From contig JAFIEO010000057.1 in NCBI GenBank assembly GCA_020832445.1, forward strand, positions 1-38,031: a stretch of 38,031 nucleotides of DNA. The letters are read 5' to 3'. The notes below the pieces were generated by a model that was given only the letters and a program-made list of their open reading frames with translations, had not been told where the DNA came from and did no database searches. Numbering within the stretch: position 1 is the first letter of the stretch; each line of letters begins with the position of its first letter. Origin of the DNA: Paracoccaceae bacterium. GTDB lineage: Bacteria; Pseudomonadota; Alphaproteobacteria; Rhodobacterales; Rhodobacteraceae. Positions 17,609 through 25,203 of the stretch are shown one piece after another. A program made the position numbers and the translations under genes.

Positions 17609-18477
17609 GCGATGCACTTAAATCTGGCCAAGCGCCCCTATATGTCATGGCCCCCAAGCGCAGCTTCCGGCCCCGCCTGACACTGGCGCTGGACACGTTC
17701 GCGGCGTGGACTCTTGCCATCGTGTGGATTGCACCGCTGCTGTTTGCCGTGTGGGCGGCGTTCCATTCCACATCGGATGCCGTGAATTTCAACCTTGCAG
17801 GCGCATGGACGCTGGATAACTTTCGCACCGCGTGGGACGGGGCGCCGTGGATGCGCTATTTCTTCAACACCTTTTTGCTGGTCAGCGTGGTTCTGGCGGG
17901 GCAGTTGGTGGTGACCACGCTGGCAGGCTATGCCTTTGCACAGTTCCAGTTTCCGGGGCGTGATGTGCTGTTCATCATTGTGCTGTTGCAGCTTTTCATC
18001 CTGCCAGAGGTGCTGATCGTTGAAAATTACGCCATGGTGTCGCGGCTGGGCATGTTTGATACGGTCTTCGGGATCGGCACGCCCTATTGGGCCAGTGCTT
18101 TTGGCATTTTCCTGATGCGACAGGCGTTCAAAAGTGTGCCCAAAGAACTGGACGAGGCTGCGCGCATTGAAGGATGCAGCTGGTTCGGTGTGCTGTGGCG
18201 CGTCTATGTGCCCTCGGCCAAACCCACATATCTGGCCTATGCGCTGGTGTCGGTATCCACGCATTGGAACAACTTTCTGTGGCCGCTTATCGTCACCAAT
18301 TCCGAAACCACACGTCCGCTGACAGTCGGGTTGTCCCTGTTTGGCGCGCCCGAAAGCGGGGTGAATATTTCGGTCATTTCAGCCGCAACCATCATGTCGA
18401 TTGCACCGCTGCTGATCGCGTTTTTGCTGTTCCAGCGCCAGTTTGTGCAGGCATTCCTGCGCGCGGGGATCAAATAA
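17605..18477 (+). CDS. UgpE-like ABC importer permease
   Basis: 290-residue second permease of the importer, with about six membrane segments. The coupling loop is ELDEAARIEGCSWFGVLWRVYVPSAKPT. It overlaps the first permease by four bases and ends three bases before the phosphodiesterase start, so the enzyme is translated from the same message. Family length is normal. Confidence 0.9.
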   Translation: MSDALKSGQAPLYVMAPKRSFRPRLTLALDTFAAWTLAIVWIAPLLFAVWAAFHSTSDAVNFNLAGAWTLDNFRTAWDGAPWMRYFFNTFLLVSVVLAGQLVVTTLAGYAFAQFQFPGRDVLFIIVLLQLFILPEVLIVENYAMVSRLGMFDTVFGIGTPYWASAFGIFLMRQAFKSVPKELDEAARIEGCSWFGVLWRVYVPSAKPTYLAYALVSVSTHWNNFLWPLIVTNSETTRPLTVGLSLFGAPESGVNISVISAATIMSIAPLLIAFLLFQRQFVQAFLRAGIK

Positions 18478-18480
18478 GCC

Positions 18481-19278
18481 ATGGCGCGTTTTCTGCACCT
18501 GACTGATTTGCATGTTGTGGCGCCGGGCGCATTGTGTTCCGGCGTGCTGGATACCGGCGCGATTTTGCGCGCGGGTGTGGACCATATTCTGGCGCAGATG
18601 CCAGCCATCGGACCGCTGGACGGCGTTTTGGTGACCGGTGACATCAGCGAGGATGGCAGTGCCGCAAGCTATGAACTGGCGCGGCGTGAACTGGCGCGGT
18701 TTGGCCTGCCTGTCTATGCCGTGCCGGGCAACCATGACAGCCGCGCTGCATTTCGCGCAGTCTTCGGGGGGGCGGCATGGATGCCTGCTGCGGGGGCCAT
18801 AGACTGGGTTGTTGACCTGCCCGATACCCGCCTGATCGGGCTTGATACGCTGGTCGAAGGGCAGGGCGCGGGGCGGTTGCAACCAGACAGTCTGGAATTT
18901 CTGACCCATGCGCTGAATGGCGCGGGCGCGCGCGCAGTGGTTGTGGCCCTTCATCACCCGCCCTTGCGGACAGGTATCCGGTTCATGGACAATATCGGGC
19001 TGGAAAATACCCACGACCTTGCCGCCGCCATGCCCGCGAATTGCGCGCCGGTGATCTTTGTGGCAGGTCATGTGCATGGTGTTTACCTGGGCCGGATTGG
19101 CGCGCACCGCGTTGTGACCGCGCCGTCCTTGTGCAGCGCATTTGCACTTGATAGACGCGCCAATGCGCGCGTGGGCTTCTTGACAGGCCCGACCGGATAC
19201 GCCCTTCTGGACACCGGACCTGACGACAGCTGGACGGCACAGCCGCTGTTCATGGGTGACGGCCCCTTTGACTTCTAG
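18481..19278 (+). CDS. GpdQ-like metallophosphodiesterase (calcineurin-like, class III)
   Basis: 265-residue binuclear metallohydrolase. The metal ligands of the family are all present: Asp9 and His11 in TDLHV, Asp54 in TGDISEDG, GNHD at 83-86, HHPP near 158-161 and GHVHG near 196-200. The order and the block SYELARRELARFGLPVYAVPGNHD resemble GpdQ of Enterobacter, which cleaves glycerophosphodiesters, and the CpdA/Icc cAMP phosphodiesterases. No signal peptide is seen, so it acts in the cytoplasm on imported substrate. Operon membership with a Ugp-type importer favours glycerophosphodiester cleavage over cAMP hydrolysis; this is inference. The protein sequence alone does not decide between the two. 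Confidence 0.85.
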   Translation: MARFLHLTDLHVVAPGALCSGVLDTGAILRAGVDHILAQMPAIGPLDGVLVTGDISEDGSAASYELARRELARFGLPVYAVPGNHDSRAAFRAVFGGAAWMPAAGAIDWVVDLPDTRLIGLDTLVEGQGAGRLQPDSLEFLTHALNGAGARAVVVALHHPPLRTGIRFMDNIGLENTHDLAAAMPANCAPVIFVAGHVHGVYLGRIGAHRVVTAPSLCSAFALDRRANARVGFLTGPTGYALLDTGPDDSWTAQPLFMGDGPFDF

Positions 19279-19323
19279 CGCCTTGCCCATCAAGGTAGGG
19301 TCTTCTTTTTCCAGCGGGACATC

Positions 19324-20982
19324 ATGGAAACCTCGCCCATTCTTTTTATTCTGAATATGGCCGGCGCTGCTGCGCTTCTGATATGGGCTGTGCGACTGGT
19401 GCGCACGGGGTTTGAACGCGCCTTTGGCGGGCAGTTGCGCCTGTGGTTGCGGCGGTCCACGTCAAACCGTGTGGCCGCTGCCCTTAGCGGGGCCGGGGCG
19501 GCGGTGTTGCTGCAAAGCTCCACGGCGGTGGCCATGCTGATGGCGGGTTTTGTGTCCGCGGGCGCGATTGGCAGCATGGCGGGTATGGCCATTGTGCTGG
19601 GGGCCGATCTGGGGTCGGCGGTGGTGGCGCTGATCCTGAATTCGCGGCTGGTGGGGGTCACGCCAATTTTGCTGTTGGGCGGGGTGCTGATATTCCTGCG
19701 CAGTTCACGCAGGCGTTTGCGCCAGATCGGGCGCATCATGATCGGGCTGGCGCTGGTGTTCCTGTCGCTTGACCTGATCCGCGCGGCCAGCCTGCCGCTG
19801 GTGGACAGCGCAGGCGCGCGTGGTGTCATGCTGTATCTGGCCAATGATCCGATCAGTGCCTTTTTGCTGGCGGCGGCATTCGCGTGGCTGGTGCATTCCA
19901 GCGTTGCGGCCGTGCTGTTATTCGCGACATTGGCCGCGCAGGGGGCACTGCCACCTGTTGCAGCCTTTGCCATGGTTCTGGGGGCCAATCTGGGCGGGGC
20001 CATGATTGCGTTTTTGCTGACGCTGAAATCGGATGTGACGGTGCGCAGGGTCATCTGGGCCAATCTGGTGCTGCGTGGTGGCGGTGCGGTTCTGGTGCTA
20101 TGGGCCATCGTCGCGGGGCAGATTCCTGTCAGCGTGTTGGGCGCCGATGCCGGAGCGCAGGCGCTGCATTTGCATTTGCTGTTCAACGCCGTTTTGCTGG
20201 CGGTGTGCCTGCCGCTGGTGGGGCCGATCACGCGCATGACATCCGTGCTGGTTCAGGATGCGCCCAACCCCCATGCCGCCGATCTTGCGCGAACCGCGCT
20301 TGACCCGACGGTGCAGGATCAGCCAAGCCGCGCATATGCCTGCGCGGTGCGCGAACTGGTGGATATGGGCAGCCGTATTGAAACCATGACGCGGCAGGTT
20401 ATCCCCCTGTTCGAGAGTTTTGACGACGTGGCCGCACAGAAAATGCAGGACGCACTGGAGCGTGTGGAAAACCGGTCGCTGGAGGTGCGGATCTATCTTG
20501 CCAAGGTGCGTGGCCGCGAGGGCGACGAGGATATCGGCACGCGCGCATTCGAGTTGTCCGCCATCGCCATGAACCTGGAGGCGGGCGCCGATATGATTGC
20601 CCGCAAGGCTGTTGAACTGGCGCGCCGGAAATCACTGGAAAACCTTAACTTCTCCGCCGATGGCTGGCGGGAGTTGCAGGATTTTCATGATGTGGTGCTG
20701 CGCAATGTCCAGCAGGGTATTGCCGTTCTGATGTCCGAAGATGTGGGCCTTGCCCGCGAATTGGTCGAGGAAAAGGAAAAGGTGCGCAACATCGCGCGCG
20801 ACCTGCAATCGCGCCATCTGGAACGCCTGCGTCAGGGGTTGGCAGAATCGATCGAGACAAGCGCGATCCACCTTGAACTTCTGCGGGCCTTCAAATCATT
20901 GAACACATCCTTTGCCATGATCGGCTACCCGTTGCTGACCAAGCGCGGAGAGTTGCTGGACAGCCGGCTGACCGGCGCATAA
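19324..20982 (+). CDS. Na/Pi cotransporter (NptA type) fused to a PhoU-like domain
   Basis: 552-residue membrane protein. The N-terminal half (about 1-330) has two inverted Na/Pi-cotransporter repeats. The first carries the family QSS motif (Gln64 in LLQSSTAVA), while the second reads VHSSVAAV near residue 189, with His where Gln is usual. The C-terminal part from about 340 is a helical bundle resembling PhoU (RELVDMGSRIETMTRQ through LLRAFKSLNTSFAMIGYPLL). NptA-type proteins move phosphate with sodium, in or out depending on context. Placement behind a phosphodiesterase suggests it disposes of, or takes up, the released Pi. The fused domain is the only PhoU-like sequence in the window. Confidence 0.87.
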   Translation: METSPILFILNMAGAAALLIWAVRLVRTGFERAFGGQLRLWLRRSTSNRVAAALSGAGAAVLLQSSTAVAMLMAGFVSAGAIGSMAGMAIVLGADLGSAVVALILNSRLVGVTPILLLGGVLIFLRSSRRRLRQIGRIMIGLALVFLSLDLIRAASLPLVDSAGARGVMLYLANDPISAFLLAAAFAWLVHSSVAAVLLFATLAAQGALPPVAAFAMVLGANLGGAMIAFLLTLKSDVTVRRVIWANLVLRGGGAVLVLWAIVAGQIPVSVLGADAGAQALHLHLLFNAVLLAVCLPLVGPITRMTSVLVQDAPNPHAADLARTALDPTVQDQPSRAYACAVRELVDMGSRIETMTRQVIPLFESFDDVAAQKMQDALERVENRSLEVRIYLAKVRGREGDEDIGTRAFELSAIAMNLEAGADMIARKAVELARRKSLENLNFSADGWRELQDFHDVVLRNVQQGIAVLMSEDVGLARELVEEKEKVRNIARDLQSRHLERLRQGLAESIETSAIHLELLRAFKSLNTSFAMIGYPLLTKRGELLDSRLTGA

Positions 20983-21133
20983 TTCACGCCCCCCAATCTG
21001 CCAGATCCGCTGACGCCTGCGCAGCTATCGGGTCGCGCCCGGATATGGAATGCCGATTGGTTGAAACTTCTTCCACACCGTTTCGTAGCCATAGGACAAA
21101 ACGCCAATATCGGTGTAACCGGGAGAAATAATT

Positions 21134-22246
21134 ATGAAACTATCACTTCGCGCAACCTTGATGGCCGCAACCGTATTTGCATCCGCACCCGCTGTCGCAC
21201 AAATGACAGACAACCCCATGGTCGGCGGTGCGCCGATGCTTGCAGAACGCAATATCGTGGAAAATGCCGTGAATTCCGCAGATCATACCACGCTGGTTGC
21301 CGCCGTGCAGGCCGCCGGTCTGGTGGACACGCTACAGACCGAAGGGCCGTTCACGGTGTTTGCGCCTGTAAATGCGGCATTCGACGCGCTGCCCGATGGC
21401 ACCGTTGAAACGCTGCTGATGCCCGAAAACATTGACGCCCTGACCGAAGTGCTGACCTGTCACGTCCTTGGTGCGAATGCGATGTCCGATGTCATTGGCG
21501 GCATGATCGCGGATGGCGGCGGTGTCCATATGGTCGAAACCCTGGGCGGTTGCCTGCTTGAAGTGCGCGCATCGAACGGAATGATCACCCTGACAGATGA
21601 AACCGGCGGCACCGCAACCGTGACGATTGCCGATGTTGTTCAGTCAAACGGTGTTATTCACGTCATTGATGCCGTGTTGCTTCCGGCGGCAGATGATGCC
21701 GCGATGGACGAAGATATGCCCATGCAGACGGGTATGGATACGGGTATGGATGCGGGCGACAACCCGATGGTTGGTGGCGCGCCCATGTTCCCCAGCCGCA
21801 ACATTGTGGAAAACGCCGTGAATTCGGCGGATCACACCACGCTGGTTGCCGCCGTGCAGGCCGCCGGTCTGGTCGAGACATTGCAAAGCGAAGGGCCGTT
21901 CACTGTGTTCGCGCCCACCAACATGGCGTTTGACGCGCTGCCTGATGGCACGGTCGAGACATTGCTGATGGAAGAAAACCGCGAGACACTGACCAGGGTT
22001 CTGACCAGCCATGTCGTTGCGGGCAACATTTCTGCCGCGCAGCTGACAGCGCGCGCACGCGCATCGTCGGACGGGTTCTACCACTTCAACGCCGTGTCGG
22101 GGGCTGCGCTGTCGGCACAGGTCCGTCCGTCAGGCGATGTGTATATCTTTGACGAAAGCGGAAACGCCTATCTGGTCAGCGTCGCGGATGTGAACCAGTC
22201 AAACGGTGTGATCCACGTTGTTGACGGCGTGCTTCTGCCGCGCTGA
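21134..22246 (+). CDS. Secreted protein with two fasciclin (FAS1) domains
   Basis: 370-residue exported protein. A Sec signal peptide (MKLSLRATLMAATVFASAPAVAQ) precedes two FAS1 domains, about residues 26-200 and 209-370, each with the H1 block EGPFTVFAP and the H2-type block NGVIHV. A Met/Asp-rich linker (GMDTGMDAGD) joins them. FAS1 domains mediate adhesion in many bacteria; the ligand is unknown. The first 70 residues of the domains are nearly identical, while the rest has diverged strongly. Domain 1 has two cysteines (LTCHV and GGCLL) that could pair, and domain 2 has none. ATG 21134 has GGGAGAAATAATT upstream. A terminator follows. Confidence 0.9.
   Translation: MKLSLRATLMAATVFASAPAVAQMTDNPMVGGAPMLAERNIVENAVNSADHTTLVAAVQAAGLVDTLQTEGPFTVFAPVNAAFDALPDGTVETLLMPENIDALTEVLTCHVLGANAMSDVIGGMIADGGGVHMVETLGGCLLEVRASNGMITLTDETGGTATVTIADVVQSNGVIHVIDAVLLPAADDAAMDEDMPMQTGMDTGMDAGDNPMVGGAPMFPSRNIVENAVNSADHTTLVAAVQAAGLVETLQSEGPFTVFAPTNMAFDALPDGTVETLLMEENRETLTRVLTSHVVAGNISAAQLTARARASSDGFYHFNAVSGAALSAQVRPSGDVYIFDESGNAYLVSVADVNQSNGVIHVVDGVLLPR
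21209..21408 (+). repeat. Internal direct repeat, copy 1 (fasciclin gene)
   Basis: This segment recurs 549 bases later at 21758-21957. The two share an exact 38-base run (21287-21324 and 21836-21873) and are nearly identical in protein from DNPMVGGAPM to TVETLLM. Confidence 0.85.
21758..21957 (+). repeat. Internal direct repeat, copy 2 (fasciclin gene)
   Basis: Second copy of the duplicated N-terminal half of the FAS1 domain, in frame and offset by 183 codons from copy 1. Differences are mostly synonymous, in contrast to the diverged downstream halves. Confidence 0.85.
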
Positions 22247-22270
22247 TACCATCGCACTGACATTTTTGTT

Positions 22271-22306
22271 GCGGCAAGGCGGGGATGACCTGCCTTGCCG
22301 CCTTTC
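22271..22306 (+). terminator. Rho-independent-like terminator after the fasciclin gene
   Basis: GCGGCAAGGC (22271-22280) pairs perfectly with GCCTTGCCGC (22292-22301), followed by CTTTC. An outer pair, ACCATCGC (22248-22255) and GCGATGGT (22307-22314), could enclose the whole hairpin. The T tract is short. Confidence 0.65.
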
Positions 22307-22481
22307 GCGATGGTGGCGCAGTGCCTGTGTATCTGATTGTCCGCCGCAAGCAGGGCATATATTCAACGGCGCAGTATTCCGCGACGGAATGACATCAGAC
22401 CAAGTCAACGCTGGCATTGTCGCGGTTTCCGGCACAAGATTTGGGTGGTTGATGCCCTGATCAGAACGAAAGGCCCCCGAT

Positions 22482-23759
22482 ATGCAAGGCGATCCGCGCA
22501 GTCATGGACTTTGGGAGGTATCCGCGCCACCCGCGCCCGCAACGCGGCCCCTGACCTGTGCTGTGCGTGCCGATGTTGTGGTGGTGGGGGCTGGCTATAC
22601 GGGGCTGTCAACCGCGCTGCATCTGGCCGAGCAGGGCTGCGATGTTGTTGTGCTGGAAGCGGTCGATATCGGTTTTGGCGGGTCGGGGCGCAATGTCGGT
22701 CTGGTCAATGCAGGCATGTGGGTGATGCCTGATGCGCTGGTCGACACCCTGGGCGCAGATCAGGGCGAGCGGTTGATTTCCTATCTGGGCGAAGGTCCGT
22801 CACTTGTCTGGGATATTATCGCGCGCTACGCGATTGCGTGCGAAGCCACGCAGGCAGGCACGCTGCATGTGGCCCCTGACCGCGCGGGGGTGGCGGAACT
22901 GGCCGAACGTCATGCGCAATGGGCGCGGCGGGGGGCACCCGTGGAATTGCTGGATGCGCAGGCTACTGCCGGACGGCTGGGCACGACGCATTATCAGGGG
23001 GCCTTGCTGGACAAACGCGCGGGAACAATCCAGCCGCTGGCCTATGTTCGCGGGCTGGCGGCGGCTGCAATCGGGCAGGGGGCGCGCATTTTCACGGCCA
23101 CGCCCGCCATTGGCATGCGCGCAGATGGTGGCGGCTGGCAGGTCACAACACCGCAGGGGGCGGCCACGGCGCAAAAGGTGGTGTTTGCAACCGACGCCTA
23201 TACCCGCCACCTGATGCCGCAGGTCCAGACGCAGCAGGTGTTCTTGCCCTATTTCAATCTGGCCACAGCACCGCTGCCCGATGCGCTGGCCAAGACCTTG
23301 CTGCCGCAGCGCCAGGGGGCATGGGACACACGGCAAGTGCTGACGTCCTTTCGGATGGACCGGCAGAACCGGCTGATTTTCGGGTCTGTGGGCGCGCTGC
23401 GCACTGGTGGCGCGCAGATACATCGGGCGTGGGCGCGGCGGGCCTTGGCGCGGATTTTCCCGCAACTGGGGGCAGTGGATTTTCAGCATCAGTGGCACGG
23501 CACTATCGGCATGACCAACGACCACTTGCCACGGTTTCACGAACTGGCGGACGGTGTGGTGTGCTTTTGCGGCTATAACGGGCGCGGCATTGCACCGGGC
23601 ACGGCATTCGGGCGTTCGCTTGCGGGGTGGTTGCGGGGCGGCAACGAAGAACTGCCCCTGCGCCCCAGCACGCCCCAAGATGCCCCGTTGCGCAACCTGA
23701 AAGGGGCGTTCTACGAATTCGGCGCGCAGGCCTTCCATCTGGTTGACGCGCGGATTTAA
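22482..23759 (+). CDS. DadA/OrdL-type FAD-dependent oxidoreductase, candidate L-pipecolate oxidase
   Basis: 425-residue flavoprotein of the D-amino acid oxidase/glycine oxidase family. The dinucleotide-binding motif VVVVGAGYTGLSTALHLAEQG is at about 32-52, GGSGRNVGLVN marks the FAD-binding second block, and the C-terminal block CGYNGRGIAPGTAFGR closes the FAD site. Such enzymes oxidise secondary or primary amines to imines. Gene order here, FAD oxidase then LysR (minus) then an AmaB-like dehydrogenase, resembles the Pseudomonas putida amaA-lysR-amaB locus, where AmaA oxidises L-pipecolate. The specific substrate is inferred from that synteny and not from active-site residues; gamma-glutamylputrescine or another amine remains possible. 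Confidence 0.8.
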   Translation: MQGDPRSHGLWEVSAPPAPATRPLTCAVRADVVVVGAGYTGLSTALHLAEQGCDVVVLEAVDIGFGGSGRNVGLVNAGMWVMPDALVDTLGADQGERLISYLGEGPSLVWDIIARYAIACEATQAGTLHVAPDRAGVAELAERHAQWARRGAPVELLDAQATAGRLGTTHYQGALLDKRAGTIQPLAYVRGLAAAAIGQGARIFTATPAIGMRADGGGWQVTTPQGAATAQKVVFATDAYTRHLMPQVQTQQVFLPYFNLATAPLPDALAKTLLPQRQGAWDTRQVLTSFRMDRQNRLIFGSVGALRTGGAQIHRAWARRALARIFPQLGAVDFQHQWHGTIGMTNDHLPRFHELADGVVCFCGYNGRGIAPGTAFGRSLAGWLRGGNEELPLRPSTPQDAPLRNLKGAFYEFGAQAFHLVDARI

Positions 23760-24082
23760 AGCATGTCGTGCAAAAGCGGGAACCGGTTTTGCACATGCGT
23801 ATCAACAGGTTTGGGGCGGGTCGTGCGAAGGGGACGTTGAGGCATGGACAAAGCCCGCGCCAACGGTGGGCCGGGGTCTGCCGGTCCGCCGCCAGTGAAG
23901 TTCACTTTATGCGGGCTGCATACTCCGGCGATCAAATGCTTGGCGTGCCATCAGCCAAATCGGCAGGCCGCGGGACGGCCCGCCGATGGCGCGGCGGGCT
24001 GCGCCCTTGTTTCCGCGCCTTGGGGTGTCCCCTTCAGGCCAGAACCAACCAGCTTTGTAATTCCATCTGACATAACACCGCC
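23760..24082. other. 323-bp intergenic region between the FAD oxidase and lysR genes
   Basis: It opens with a palindromic repeat (23761-23798). The rest is GC-rich, with short open frames on both strands that lack ribosome sites and recognisable protein patterns, so I see no convincing gene. The genes on either side converge, so promoters are not expected. Confidence 0.5.
23761..23798. repeat. REP-like palindromic intergenic element
   Basis: GCATGTCGTGCAAAAGC at the left and GGTTTTGCACATGC at the right form an imperfect inverted repeat around GGAACC. Palindromes built on GCATGTCG...CAAAA...TTTTG...CATGC are widespread between genes in Rhizobiales and related alphaproteobacteria. It starts directly after the FAD oxidase stop codon. 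Only one copy was noticed in the window. Confidence 0.55.
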
Positions 24083-24961
24083 CTAGGTGACCTGACCGAT
24101 GATCCAGTCGCGAAATGCCAGCGGCACCGGATCTGACGCGCTGGCATCGGGGATGGCCACCCAATAGGCGGCATCCGTTGACAGCGACCCGCCGGACAGC
24201 GCGCACAGATCGCCCGTCTGCAATTCGCGTTCTATCAGATAGCTTGGCAGCAATGCGGCCCCGATTCCGGCCAGTGCCGCTTCGATCAACAGTGAAAACT
24301 GGTCAAACCGGTGGCCCTGAAACCCCCGCGTCACAGGCTGGCCTTGCGCGCTTAGCCATTCGGGCCACAGCATCGGGCGCGATTCAAGGTGCAGCAGCGG
24401 CAGGTCATCGGGCAATATGTCGCCTGTCACAACACCGGGCGCGGCCACGGCCAGCATCGTTTCGGCGCATAGATATGTGCAGCTTGCACCGGGCCATGCG
24501 GGCTTGCCGTAATGAATGGCCAGATCAACACCGGCATCTGTCATATCGAACGCGCCCTGACGGGCCGCAATGCTGACCTGCAATCCCGGATGCGCGCTCA
24601 GAAAGCTGCACAGGCGCGGCATCAGCCACCGGCTGCCGAAGGTTGGCAAGGTGACAACTGACAGGTGCCCGGTGACATCGCGCCCGCTGGCGGCACGGAT
24701 TGACAGGTTTTGCAATTCTGCCAGCAGCCGCTCGATTTCGGGGCGCAGCCGCTGGCCTGCGGTGGACAACACGATCCGCTGGCGCACGCGTTCAAACAAT
24801 GCGATGCCCAGCTGGGTTTCCAGATCCTTGATCTGCCGGCTGACAGCACTTTGGGTCAGGTTCAGTTCCACCGCCGCGCGGGTAAAGCTGCCATGGCGTG
24901 CCGCCGCCTCGAAGGCTTGAAGCGCGGCAAGGTCCGGCAACTGGCTGCGGCTTAGCTTCAT
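24083..24961 (-). CDS. LysR-family transcriptional regulator
   Basis: 292-residue regulator. The N-terminal winged helix-turn-helix is typical: LQAFEAAARHGSFTRAAVELNLTQSAVSRQIKDLE (about 14-48). The co-inducer domain follows, with GHLSVVTLPTFGSRWLMPRL and a second lobe containing VDLAIHYGKPAWPG, close to GcvA-type regulators. It is divergent from the AmaB-like gene across 242 bases, the usual arrangement for a LysR activator and its target. It probably controls that gene and perhaps the FAD oxidase. The co-inducer is unknown; pipecolate or aminoadipate semialdehyde would suit the context. Confidence 0.9.
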   Translation of the reverse strand: MKLSRSQLPDLAALQAFEAAARHGSFTRAAVELNLTQSAVSRQIKDLETQLGIALFERVRQRIVLSTAGQRLRPEIERLLAELQNLSIRAASGRDVTGHLSVVTLPTFGSRWLMPRLCSFLSAHPGLQVSIAARQGAFDMTDAGVDLAIHYGKPAWPGASCTYLCAETMLAVAAPGVVTGDILPDDLPLLHLESRPMLWPEWLSAQGQPVTRGFQGHRFDQFSLLIEAALAGIGAALLPSYLIERELQTGDLCALSGGSLSTDAAYWVAIPDASASDPVPLAFRDWIIGQVT

Positions 24962-24995
24962 TCCTGCCTCGCATCATGTCAGGTGAAATTGGCAC

Positions 24996-25009
24996 GTTTC
25001 ATACGAAAC
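24996..25009. promoter_or_regulatory. Putative LysR-type operator between lysR and amaB
   Basis: GTTTC-ATAC-GAAAC is a 5+4+5 inverted repeat in the divergent intergenic region, 35 bases from the lysR start codon. It contains a T-N11-A pattern common to LysR-type sites. An AT-rich stretch (TATATATGAC, 25020-25029) just beyond could hold a promoter element. Confidence 0.4.
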
Positions 25010-25203
25010 TTGATGTTCTATATATATGACATGCTAAACTGGCAAGCTGAGGGAATGGGCATCATGGTGGCCAAACCTGCCTTCTAGACCTGACTGCTAT
25101 TGTATGGAACACCCCGCATTTGACCGCCCAGGCCGGTGCAATCTTGCAAAGAAACGACACGCAGCGCCCTGGTGCAGGCGTGTGGACGTTAAAAGGACAT
25201 GAC

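Noticed and set aside
23768-24086. Possible small plus-strand genes between the FAD oxidase and lysR
   Set aside because: Weak or absent ribosome sites, overlap with the palindromic element, and no protein-like conservation pattern visible by eye.
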